From Oribacterium sp. UBA3737 (GTDB taxonomy: Bacteria; Bacillota_A; Clostridia; Lachnospirales; Lachnospiraceae), in the NCBI GenBank assembly GCA_002371295.1, contig DFGZ01000317.1, forward strand, positions 1 to 24,393: a DNA stretch of 24,393 nt, read 5' to 3'. Positions 1-6,483 of the stretch are shown piece by piece. Position 1 is the first letter of the stretch; the number at the start of each line of letters is the position of its first letter. The position numbers and the translations under genes are program-made. The notes under the pieces were generated by a model. It was not told the DNA's origin and did no database searches. It worked only from the letters and a program-made list of their open reading frames with translations.

Positions 1-20
1 TTCAAATCCTTCTCCCGCAA
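1..20 (+). tRNA. 3' end of a tRNA, probably initiator tRNA-Met (partial)
   Basis: The window opens inside a tRNA. Bases 1-7 are a T-loop (TTCAAAT), 8-12 (CCTTC) are the 3' half of the T-stem, 13-19 (TCCCGCA) are the 3' half of the acceptor stem, and base 20 (A) is the discriminator. No CCA is encoded; CTC follows. The acceptor end CCCGCA-A matches the usual bacterial initiator tRNA-fMet 3' end. The anticodon is outside the window, so the identity is an inference. A terminator follows six bases later. Confidence 0.6.
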
Positions 21-25
21 CTCAC

Positions 26-52
26 AGGACAGCATTAATTGCTGTCCTTTTT
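26..52 (+). terminator. Rho-independent terminator of the tRNA unit
   Basis: A perfect 9-bp stem (AGGACAGCA at 26-34, TGCTGTCCT at 40-48) with a TTAAT loop is followed by a T run at 48-52. It lies just after the tRNA end and points rightward. On the other strand there is no U-tract, so it probably does not end the leftward gene beginning at 1061. Confidence 0.85.
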
Positions 53-74
53 CGTTATCATTTTTCATAAACAG

Positions 75-1061
75 TTATCTGATTAAGGTCTTCGGTTTTG
101 CAAGATGTTCATAGGGCAGTATTATACGGCCTTTATAAAATCCGCATCCGTCATTGATTTTGGTATTGTCGACAGCATTGAACATGTCGACCCTGACCTT
201 TGAGAAGTCGAGATTGCGAAGTTCTATAATGCGGTTATAAGCTTCATCGAAGTAGACACACTCGCCAACAGGTATGGTGTTCCTTTGGACCAGAGGATTT
301 TCCTGCTTTTTTTCATAGAAATAATGATTGGCAGTACCTATTTCGGCAAAGTCATCCATATCTTTGGTGCGGAGCTGCAATTCAGTGAAGCCTCTGGAGA
401 TATTGTCATAAAAGGTAATATGCAGTGATCTGTAACCGGAAGTTCTTGGGTTTGCTATGTAGTCCCTGTAGTATGGGATCACGGCAGAAGAAAGTAACGG
501 TGAAACATTCTCATGTTTAAGAGATGACAGCTCGGCGGTAAAACCGCGTTCTTCCAGGAATTCCGGCAGTACATTGGCAATTTCATATAAATAATGTAAT
601 TCAGATTCAGTCTGATCCTCGCCATCTGAAAGATTGCTGACGGGCAAAGATATAACGATCCTGTAAGCAATGAGATCCTTAAAATTATGCACCTTTGCTT
701 TTATGGCAGAAATGGGGGGATAATCGCCATGCTGTTTATAATAGTCATAGATAAACTGCACGATATATCCGTTGAATTTTTTTTCTGCACGCAATAGCGA
801 TTTTATACGGCCCTTCAGATTAAATGAAAGGAAGGGGTATTTTTGAGACATGAAAATATAAAAATCCTGTATTCTTTGTGACTCGGAAGTAAGAAACTCG
901 TTGTGCTCCAGAATCTGAGAAAGTTCAATCAGGAAATTACAGTGGGCAATATCTATCTGATTATGTGATTTTAAAGCACTTGCCTTTAAATCTCTGCTGT
1001 AGTTGTGAAGGATCTCAAGAACGGTATGTCCTTCATAAAGATAATCGTTTAGTTTAACCAT
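75..1061 (-). CDS. RelA/SpoT-type (p)ppGpp synthetase domain protein
   Basis: A 328-residue protein with one RelA/SpoT synthetase domain at about 82-250. The ATP-side motif is RIKSLLRAEKKF (85-96). It is followed by a D-x4-R element (D129 in KDLIAYRI, R134), the RTSGYRSLHITF motif (206-217), and ELQLRTK with the catalytic-type Glu227, then a FAEIGTANH segment. These are the synthetase positions of the family that moves pyrophosphate from ATP to GDP/GTP. There is no HD hydrolase domain and no TGS/ACT region. It is longer than typical RelP/RelQ small synthetases (about 210-260 residues) because of about 80 unassigned N-terminal and 75 C-terminal residues. No clear Shine-Dalgarno sequence precedes the ATG. 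It is monocistronic and divergent from the c-di-GMP gene. Family is certain; activity in vivo is inferred from intact motifs. Confidence 0.85.
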   Translation of the reverse strand: MVKLNDYLYEGHTVLEILHNYSRDLKASALKSHNQIDIAHCNFLIELSQILEHNEFLTSESQRIQDFYIFMSQKYPFLSFNLKGRIKSLLRAEKKFNGYIVQFIYDYYKQHGDYPPISAIKAKVHNFKDLIAYRIVISLPVSNLSDGEDQTESELHYLYEIANVLPEFLEERGFTAELSSLKHENVSPLLSSAVIPYYRDYIANPRTSGYRSLHITFYDNISRGFTELQLRTKDMDDFAEIGTANHYFYEKKQENPLVQRNTIPVGECVYFDEAYNRIIELRNLDFSKVRVDMFNAVDNTKINDGCGFYKGRIILPYEHLAKPKTLIR

Positions 1062-1383
1062 AATAAAAAAAGTAAGAATACAAATAACAAAATTAATTTA
1101 AGCTCTATAGTTTAGATTATAGGGAAAAAGAAGCCATTTGCAAATATTTTGAAATTTGATGTCGATACATATTAGGAAAGATAATTAAGAAGTTCTGTGA
1201 ACGGCTTAAATATGTGATTATAACCGGTTATTTTTAAGTTGTTTATAGAATTATAATATTTTCCGACTACAAAGCAGGATGTTACTTTACGGAATTGATA
1301 GTATAATATCATCTTGCTTGACAGGGATTGTTAAGTATGAAACAAACATTTAAACCATTTTTTCAAAAGATGTTGTATGCGGT
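1062..1383. other. Divergent intergenic region with a 12-bp palindrome
   Basis: This AT-rich 322-base gap separates two divergent genes and holds no credible reading frame. It contains a leftward promoter (listed separately), a perfect palindrome ATAACCGGTTAT at 1220-1231, a TATAAT at 1302-1307 that could be a rightward -10 but has only a poor -35, and a TTGACA at 1318-1323 without a good -10. The palindrome is a plausible operator between the two genes, but its regulator is unknown. Confidence 0.4.
1116..1144 (-). promoter_or_regulatory. Promoter of the RelA/SpoT-like gene
   Basis: On the minus strand, TTTGCA (1144-1139) and TATAAT (1121-1116) are spaced by 17 bases. The -10 is perfect and the -35 matches four of six consensus positions. 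The predicted start of transcription is about 50 bases before the ATG at 1061. Confidence 0.55.
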
Positions 1384-3048
1384 ATGAAAGAGATCACACA
1401 GAACAGAATTGATAAATTAAATAGGATGTTTGAGTCATATGCCATGGTCGCAGAGGGAACGGATGTATATGTTTGCGACATGACATATAATTATTCTCGC
1501 TGGTCAAAAAGTGCAGTTGAGCTCTATGGACTTGAATCAGAATATATTTATGATGCAGGACATATCTGGGAGGAATATATTCATCCGGATGACAGAGGCA
1601 TTTACAGAGAAAGCATTAACGCGCTTTTCAGCGGCAGCGAAGGGAAGCATGATATTCAGTATAGAGTCAAGGATATATCCGGAAAATATTTTACCTGTAC
1701 CTGCAGAGGAATCGTATTAAGAGATGATGAGGGAAATCCCGAGTATTTTGTAGGGATGATACGAAATCATTCCATCAATGAGAGCGTAGACAACATCACC
1801 GGTCTCAGAAATCAGAATGGCTTTTTCCAAGATGTACACAGGTATCTGAAATCTCATGTTCCTATTAAGATTGTTATGTATGGTTCAACAAACTATACAA
1901 GGATCAATGATCTCTTCGGTTATGATTTCGGTACACGTATTTTTCAGCATATTATCAGATTCATGCTAGAACATGATGCCGGTAAGGGTGATCTGTACAG
2001 GCTTGATGGCGTAAGAGTTGCCATGATAAGCAGAGATGCCACTATTGATGAGCTTGAAGAAAATTACGAATCATATAGAGAAGCGGCTGCCAAAGCCTTC
2101 GAGTTCGAAGGAGAACAGGTTAAGCTGAGTATAAATGCAGGTGCGATTTCTGTAGACAGCTTTGATGTTGATGTAGATACTATACTTTCCTGCCTTACTC
2201 ATGCATATCAGGAATCTAAGTACGTCAAACAGGGTAAGTTCTGTTTCTTTGATACCGGATTGAGAAAAAACGGTATATATGAGCTTGAAAGAATCAACAG
2301 GATCAGAAAATGCGTAGCTAATTCCTGTGAGAATTTTGTTATTTACTATCAGCCTATTCTGGATGGAAAAACCGAGAAGCTGGTTGGTGCGGAGGCTCTG
2401 ATACGTTGGATCGATGAAGATGGTTCTATCGTCATGCCGAACGATTTCATTCCTGTACTTGAGAATGATGCTCTTTTTCCTGAACTTGGAGAATGGATAT
2501 TGAGACATTCCATGGAAGAGTGCCGCGGAATCATCGAAAATTGTCCGGACTTTGTTTTAAATATCAATTTATCTTATGCCCAGCTCCAGCAGCTGAATTT
2601 TCTCAATGTTGTGAATAAGGCCGTTGAGGAGACTGGATATCCGGCGGATAACTTATGCCTTGAGATCACCGAGAGATGCAGACTGCTGGATCATAACATG
2701 CTTAAGGATGTCAGCGACAAGCTTAGAGAAAAAGGTATAAAAATCGCTATTGATGATTTCGGAACAGGATTCTCGTCTCTGGAACTGCTTCAGGAGCTTC
2801 CCATAGATGTGTTAAAGATCGACAGGCAGTTTGTGAAAAATATAGTCAGTGATGAAAAGCAGACATCATTGATAAAGATCGTGAATAAGCTTGCAGGAAT
2901 CTTCGGAGCCACGACCTGTGCCGAAGGTGTGGAAACTGTAGAAATGAGAGATACTCTGAGAGGCTGCGAAGTACAGAAGATGCAGGGATATCTTTATTCA
3001 AAGCCTGTGCCCATGGACACATTTGCCGATAGATTTCTGAAAGATTGA
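1384..3048 (+). CDS. PAS-GGDEF(degenerate)-EAL c-di-GMP phosphodiesterase
   Basis: A 554-residue cytosolic signalling protein. Residues about 25-125 look like a PAS_3-type sensor domain (IHPDDR and the FVGMIRN end). Residues about 138-290 are a diguanylate cyclase fold in which the GGDEF signature is replaced by LDGVR (207-211), so cyclase activity is unlikely. Residues about 300-552 are an EAL domain with the metal and catalytic positions intact: E337AL, N395 in NINLS, E427 and E430 in LEITE, D457-D458 in DDFGTG, K478, E514-G-V-E and Q534G. It should therefore hydrolyse c-di-GMP to pGpG, perhaps tuned by the PAS and dead GGDEF domains. There are no membrane segments. The start ATG has a weak ribosome site and no in-frame alternative just upstream. 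Its placement before a chemotaxis-type phosphatase and a pilus operon suggests a role in surface behaviour (inference). Confidence 0.92.
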   Translation: MKEITQNRIDKLNRMFESYAMVAEGTDVYVCDMTYNYSRWSKSAVELYGLESEYIYDAGHIWEEYIHPDDRGIYRESINALFSGSEGKHDIQYRVKDISGKYFTCTCRGIVLRDDEGNPEYFVGMIRNHSINESVDNITGLRNQNGFFQDVHRYLKSHVPIKIVMYGSTNYTRINDLFGYDFGTRIFQHIIRFMLEHDAGKGDLYRLDGVRVAMISRDATIDELEENYESYREAAAKAFEFEGEQVKLSINAGAISVDSFDVDVDTILSCLTHAYQESKYVKQGKFCFFDTGLRKNGIYELERINRIRKCVANSCENFVIYYQPILDGKTEKLVGAEALIRWIDEDGSIVMPNDFIPVLENDALFPELGEWILRHSMEECRGIIENCPDFVLNINLSYAQLQQLNFLNVVNKAVEETGYPADNLCLEITERCRLLDHNMLKDVSDKLREKGIKIAIDDFGTGFSSLELLQELPIDVLKIDRQFVKNIVSDEKQTSLIKIVNKLAGIFGATTCAEGVETVEMRDTLRGCEVQKMQGYLYSKPVPMDTFADRFLKD

Positions 3049-3103
3049 TTTTCTATAATTTGTTATTTTTTTTAGTTAGCTGCTTATTTTGCCTGTTCTT
3101 TAA

Positions 3104-3110
3104 CCGATAA
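3104..3110 (+). promoter_or_regulatory. Possible SigD/sigma-28-like -10 element
   Basis: CCGATAA at 3104-3110 matches the -10 of flagellar sigma-28 promoters and lies about 62 bases before a CheC/FliY-type gene. The matching TAAA -35 is not clear at the expected distance (the region is TATT), so this is weak. Confidence 0.25.
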
Positions 3111-3172
3111 GTATATAGAAGACTATTTGTCAGGATACCGATGGTCATATTTACATTATCGAGGGAACGCGA

Positions 3173-3784
3173 ATGAGTGAGTTAACGAATGAACAAAAAG
3201 ATATTTTGGGCGAAATTGCGAACATAAGTATGGGAAATGCGGCTACCAACCTGAGTAAGCTGGTGAATCTTCCTGTTAATATAACTACTCCGGGAGTCAG
3301 TATCATTAATCGTAGCTCAGCCCTGGACGATTATGAGAAAACATGCATCTTTGTTCAGATACATTATATTGTTGGACTTGACGGAAACAATGTTTTTATT
3401 CTTCAGCAGCCGGATGTAGTATCCATTACGGATCTTATGATGGGTGGTGACGGGACCAATAATCAGGAAGAGGTGAATGAGATGCACCTTAGTGCCATAT
3501 CAGAGGCCATGAACCAGATGATGGGAGCATCAGCCACATCACTTGCGGCATTGCTTGACCGTATGGTTGATATCAGCCCGCCTGAAGTGTGTAAGATCGA
3601 TGTTGACAGTGTCAAGACCTTTGAAAAGATTTTTGCCTCACCACAGGATCAGTTCGTAAAGGTAGCATTTAAAATGGATATAGGAGATCTTATACACTCT
3701 ACCATGGTTCAGCTTTACCCGGTTTCATTTGCGGTTGAGATGGTCGATAAATTTACTTTAAAGAAAAAGGCCGGACAACTTTAA
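3173..3784 (+). CDS. CheC/FliY-type CheY-P phosphatase, FliN domain absent
   Basis: A 203-residue protein that is collinear with the N-terminal part of FliY. It carries both CheC-family phosphatase motifs (D/S-x3-E-x2-N): D10, E14, N17 in the first helix and S107, E111, N114 in the second, the latter followed by VDISPP as in FliY. These Glu/Asn pairs dephosphorylate CheY-P in CheC, CheX and FliY. FliY normally continues into a C-terminal SpoA/FliN domain that docks on the flagellar switch; here the protein stops at 203 after a lysine-rich tail, and nothing in the following 158 bases resumes it. It is therefore probably a freely acting phosphatase. GAGGGA ribosome site upstream of the ATG. It follows the EAL gene by 124 bases with no terminator between them. 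It could be annotated as cheC, but the similarity reads closer to FliY. Confidence 0.82.
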   Translation: MSELTNEQKDILGEIANISMGNAATNLSKLVNLPVNITTPGVSIINRSSALDDYEKTCIFVQIHYIVGLDGNNVFILQQPDVVSITDLMMGGDGTNNQEEVNEMHLSAISEAMNQMMGASATSLAALLDRMVDISPPEVCKIDVDSVKTFEKIFASPQDQFVKVAFKMDIGDLIHSTMVQLYPVSFAVEMVDKFTLKKKAGQL

Positions 3785-3858
3785 AAATTAAATACTGTCG
3801 GCATGATAAATTCAATTATAAGGGGTTTTCTATTTATATTTTTTATAGTATACTTTAT

Positions 3859-3864
3859 TATAAT
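3859..3864 (+). promoter_or_regulatory. Possible -10 box before the 170-residue unknown gene
   Basis: A TATAAT lies in a very AT-rich stretch about 79 bases before the ATG at 3943. No good -35 is visible at 16-18 bases, so this is only suggestive. Confidence 0.3.
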
Positions 3865-3942
3865 ATATATTAGTGTATATGCGTGTATACATTGTGATGC
3901 TGCAAAGGACTGCGGCACGCTTATTACAAGGAGGTACCCCCT

Positions 3943-4455
3943 ATGAGTTATCAGGCAGTAGAAGGCGTTGCCAGATACGATAACCTTGAACGTATTAGTA
4001 CGGAAAGTCGCTGGCAACAGTATCTGGAGATGCGTAGCAGAAACAATAACAAGCTTGACCAGACCTACAAGTCTGAAAATAAGGATTTTCAGGACGAGGA
4101 TTCAGAAGAAGCTAAGAATAAGCAGAGGATCCTGTTTGAACGTCCAAGTGAGACGAGTCTTGATTATCTGAAACGAAAGGTAAATAACGGAGATACTCTG
4201 AGTCCGAGTGAAAAGGCTTATCTGCAGCGGTATGACCCTCAAACTTATCATAAGGTAGCTGAGAGAGAGCAGGAGATGAAAGAGTATAAGCGTGTTCTTC
4301 GTGATGCAAAGACTAAACAGGAACTTATAAATGCTAAGATAAATCATTCCGGCATCGCCCATCGTATAGATACTTTGTACGAAGAGAGTACTGTGTCCGT
4401 AAAGGATGATTATCTGCTTGATGAGGAGAGATCTACATATGATCGAGTGGTCTGA
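3943..4455 (+). CDS. Small charged protein of unknown function
   Basis: A 170-residue protein I do not recognise. A near-perfect ribosome site (AAGGAGGT at 3928-3935, seven bases before the ATG) argues that it is real and well translated. It has no signal peptide or membrane helix, is rich in Glu, Lys, Arg and Asp, and is predicted largely helical. Residues about 40-65 are acidic and probably disordered; 70-100 hold a helix-turn-helix-like pattern around LSPSEKAYLQRYDPQTYHK; 100-130 could form a short coiled coil. It follows the CheC-type gene by 158 bases and ends before a strong terminator. The repeated 'LSP.E..YL...P..Y' style recalls small Lachnospiraceae proteins of unknown role, but that is an impression, not an assignment. 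Confidence 0.75.
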   Translation: MSYQAVEGVARYDNLERISTESRWQQYLEMRSRNNNKLDQTYKSENKDFQDEDSEEAKNKQRILFERPSETSLDYLKRKVNNGDTLSPSEKAYLQRYDPQTYHKVAEREQEMKEYKRVLRDAKTKQELINAKINHSGIAHRIDTLYEESTVSVKDDYLLDEERSTYDRVV

Positions 4456-4478
4456 AGCGGTTGATGCGGCAATAAATT

Positions 4479-4516
4479 AAAGGTTCTGGGATGTGATTAT
4501 CTCAGAACCTTTTATA
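4479..4516. terminator. Bidirectional Rho-independent terminator between convergent genes
   Basis: Bases 4479-4490 (AAAGGTTCTGGG) pair with 4501-4512 (CTCAGAACCTTT) in a 12-bp stem with one G-U pair and a loop of about 10 bases. A T-rich tail follows on the plus strand (TTTTATAATTT), and on the minus strand the stem is followed by an AT-rich tail. It serves the plus gene ending at 4455 and the minus gene ending at 4535. Confidence 0.82.
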
Positions 4517-4534
4517 ATTTATATATTTATTGAT

Positions 4535-5095
4535 TTATGCGATTTTTGCGTAATGCATCTCATTACCCTGAGTATCAGTGATAACGAGTTCGCCGTTTGA
4601 CTTGAATGAGTAGCTGAGGTTGTTGATAACGCTTCTGTACTCGTTTGTGCCAAGGAATGAAACCTGTGAAGTAGCACCTGCAACACCGTTTGTGCTCTGG
4701 ATAACTGTAAGAGACTTATCGTTGTTGATAGATACCTGACGAGTATCTGTGTAGTATGCGTACTGAACAGCACCGCTTGGGCTCTTTGTATATGTCCACT
4801 GATATGTTCCGATATGTGAGAGGCTGGCATTAACATCACCGGAAGCTGCATTTGGAACCCACTTTCCATCTGCGCCTACGAAATATCCGTCAGGTGTCCA
4901 TGTGTTTGTAAGCATAGCACCGTTAGCTCCGAGATAGTAGTTTCCAACCCACTGATTTGTTGTGAATGTGCCGTAGTCGTTGATGTAGTACCATGCTCCG
5001 CCGTACTGCATCCACTGTCCTGCCATAGCTGTCATTGATGAACCGGCGATCATAAGTGATGCGATTCCTGCTGCTAAAACTTTCTTCAACTTCAT
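4535..5095 (-). CDS. Secreted protein with cell-wall-binding (choline-binding-like) repeats
   Basis: The start is set at 5095, not at an upstream in-frame ATG at 5218, because AAGGAGGGG lies just before it and the protein then opens with a textbook signal peptide (MKLKKVLAAG..., predicted cleavage after AMA at about residue 25). The 186-residue product continues with two to three aromatic/glycine repeats at about 28-82 (GAWYYINDYG, YYLGANGAMLTN, DGYFVGADGKWVP), the pattern of CW_binding_1 modules that dock extracellular proteins on the wall. Residues 85-186 form a unique region rich in Ser, Thr and Asn, with no catalytic motif that I recognise. It is likely exported and wall-associated; its partner is unknown. 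It is a single gene, convergent with the unknown protein at 3943. Confidence 0.85.
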   Translation of the reverse strand: MKLKKVLAAGIASLMIAGSSMTAMAGQWMQYGGAWYYINDYGTFTTNQWVGNYYLGANGAMLTNTWTPDGYFVGADGKWVPNAASGDVNASLSHIGTYQWTYTKSPSGAVQYAYYTDTRQVSINNDKSLTVIQSTNGVAGATSQVSFLGTNEYRSVINNLSYSFKSNGELVITDTQGNEMHYAKIA

Positions 5096-5101
5096 ATCTA
5101 A

Positions 5102-5110
5102 CCCCTCCTT
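5102..5110 (-). promoter_or_regulatory. Ribosome site that fixes the start at 5095
   Basis: AAGGAGGGG on the minus strand, six bases from the ATG at 5095. The longer in-frame start at 5218 has no such site and would put 41 non-signal residues in front of the signal peptide. Confidence 0.85.
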
Positions 5111-5208
5111 ATTCTGGGAACGCCAGTCCGTTAGTATATATTTTTCAGAGATGGACCGACGATACATGTAAGCTTTTCTATACTTAAACTTAATCATGCA
5201 ACAGTTAG

Positions 5209-5235
5209 AGTATAGCACAAGTGTATTAATTTCAA
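5209..5235 (-). promoter_or_regulatory. Promoter of the secreted wall-binding protein gene
   Basis: On the minus strand an extended -10, TGCTATACT (5217-5209), is preceded by TTGAAA (5235-5230) at 15 bases. The short spacer is offset by the TG extension. This gives a leader of about 105 bases before the ribosome site and start. Confidence 0.5.
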
Positions 5236-5279
5236 ACCATTAAATGTAAATTTTAACAAATTGGAAAAAAGATTAAGCA

Positions 5280-5308
5280 TTGAAAGAAATTCTCAATTTT
5301 TATATAAA
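5280..5308 (+). promoter_or_regulatory. Sigma-70-type promoter of the pilus operon
   Basis: TTGAAA (5280-5285) and TATAAA (5303-5308) are separated by exactly 17 bases; each box matches five of six consensus positions. Transcription would start near 5315, leaving about 165 bases of leader before the prepilin peptidase gene. A CCGATAT at 5384-5390 inside the leader resembles a sigma-28 -10 but lacks a matching TAAA at the right distance. Confidence 0.7.
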
Positions 5309-5414
5309 ATGTATTAAATAATGAGAATCAGTATAAAATATTAAAATTCAATCGAGAAATATTTTATAAGCTGGTATTTATGACCGATATAAATGATAAG
5401 AATAGTTGTCGTCA

Positions 5415-5466
5415 GGTTCTTTGAGCACCGATTACTCAGGGATGATCTCCGCCGGTAAAAGGAACT
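5415..5466 (+). promoter_or_regulatory. Structured 5' leader element with competing hairpins
   Basis: Just before the first pilus gene, GTTCTTT (5416-5422) pairs with AAGGAAC (5459-5465, one G-U), enclosing ACCG (5427-5430) paired with CGGT (5453-5456). An alternative stem TGAG (5422-5425) with CTCA (5435-5438) excludes that fold. The outer 3' arm lies only 14 bases before the start codon at 5480. This could be a regulatory RNA. I looked for the c-di-GMP-I (GEMM) core and did not find it, so no ligand is proposed. Confidence 0.4.
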
Positions 5467-5479
5467 CGGGAAGTCTGCG

Positions 5480-6379
5480 ATGAAATTACAGGAAGTATTT
5501 ATGTACTATACAAGTATAGGTTTGATAATATATGTTCTGGCCATTGCATTTATACTGGGAGCTGTGTTTGGAAGCTTCATAGACTGTACTGCATGGCGTA
5601 TTGTGAATAATGAGAAGGTACTTGGCGGACGGTCACATTGCGATGTCTGCAATCATCGTCTGGGAATAAGGGATCTGATACCGATAGTTTCATATATCGG
5701 TTCCGGTGGAAAATGCAGGTATTGCGGTGCAAAGATAAGCCCGGAATCTACCTGGGTTGAGTTTATTCTTGGGATTGTTTTTGCGGCAGCTGTTTTTAAA
5801 TTCGATATTTCATTTGTTGCCCTAAGGACCATGGGGCTTGCAGTCATACTTATGGGACTGAGCCTTGTGGATCTTAAGACCTATACCATACCCGACAGAT
5901 TTCACGTTGCCGGCATACTGTGGTGGCTGATAACACTTCCTTTGATTACATATACAAAGGGAGTTGGAATCATGAGCTTCCTCTCTCAGGATTTTTATCC
6001 GGTGCCGGGGTATGAGCCTCCCGGAGAGTTTGTGGGGCTGAGCTTTTATTCCTATATGCTCAGGGATTTTATGATGGGCTTTGTGAGCGGTTTGTCAGTG
6101 GCACTTTTTATGATGATCGTTTCCCTCGTCTTTGACAGGATTTCCGGAAAGGAATCACTGGGAGGCGGAGATATCAAGCTGTTTTTTATGACGGGACTTT
6201 ATATGAGTACATTTGTGGCATTGTTTAATTTGATTTTAAGTTGTATGGTTGGGCTTATCTTTGTTTTTTGCCTGAAAAAGGAAAAAATACCTTTCGGACC
6301 TGCTGTTTCGGTGGCATCTTTGGTTTCTGTAATGGCAGGAAGCGAATTTATTGCCTGGTATACAAGTTTGCTGGTGTAG
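5480..6379 (+). CDS. pilD: Type IV prepilin peptidase / N-methyltransferase (A24 family)
   Basis: A polytopic membrane protein of 299 residues that cuts the leader of prepilins after Gly on the cytosolic side and methylates the new N-terminus. The N-terminal domain shows GSFIDCTAWR and the two zinc-binding CxxC pairs (C54/C57 and C79/C82) around LIPIVSYI. The two catalytic aspartates of the A24 family are D131 (DLKTYTIPDR) and D231 (GGGDIKL). About seven to eight hydrophobic segments follow the family pattern, and length is slightly above the usual 250-290. The start is uncertain: ATG 5480 has GGGAAG six bases upstream, while an internal ATG at 5501 has AGGAAG five bases upstream, giving 292 residues. 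First gene of the pilus operon; its substrates are presumably the four prepilin-like products encoded downstream. Confidence 0.94.
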   Translation: MKLQEVFMYYTSIGLIIYVLAIAFILGAVFGSFIDCTAWRIVNNEKVLGGRSHCDVCNHRLGIRDLIPIVSYIGSGGKCRYCGAKISPESTWVEFILGIVFAAAVFKFDISFVALRTMGLAVILMGLSLVDLKTYTIPDRFHVAGILWWLITLPLITYTKGVGIMSFLSQDFYPVPGYEPPGEFVGLSFYSYMLRDFMMGFVSGLSVALFMMIVSLVFDRISGKESLGGGDIKLFFMTGLYMSTFVALFNLILSCMVGLIFVFCLKKEKIPFGPAVSVASLVSVMAGSEFIAWYTSLLV

Positions 6380-6473
6380 GATAAGTATGAGGTTAAGGTT
6401 TGAAAGTGAGCTTTCACATTTGATTAGTGGGGCATATACGAATTCAGGTGAACTCGATTTGTGCATGCTCCAT

Positions 6474-6479
6474 GGAGGT
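6474..6479 (+). promoter_or_regulatory. Ribosome site that fixes the PilM start at 6484
   Basis: GGAGGT lies four bases before ATG 6484. An in-frame ATG at 6427 would add 19 residues unlike PilM (containing CAC and other odd residues) and has no comparable site. Confidence 0.85.
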
Positions 6480-6483
6480 AAGA

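Noticed and set aside
1790..2260. Active diguanylate cyclase domain in the EAL protein
   Set aside because: The GGDEF signature is replaced by LDGVR, so synthesis of c-di-GMP is not expected.
5096..5218. N-terminal extension of the wall-binding protein to the ATG at 5218
   Set aside because: The extension contains the strong ribosome site of the 5095 start and would bury the signal peptide.
5315..5479. c-di-GMP-I (GEMM) riboswitch ahead of the pilus operon
   Set aside because: The GEMM core elements (GGCAAACC-like and ACGCAAAGCC-like segments) are not present; only generic hairpins are seen.
6427..6483. Longer PilM start at 6427
   Set aside because: No ribosome site there, and the added 19 residues do not resemble PilM; GGAGGT before 6484 decides.
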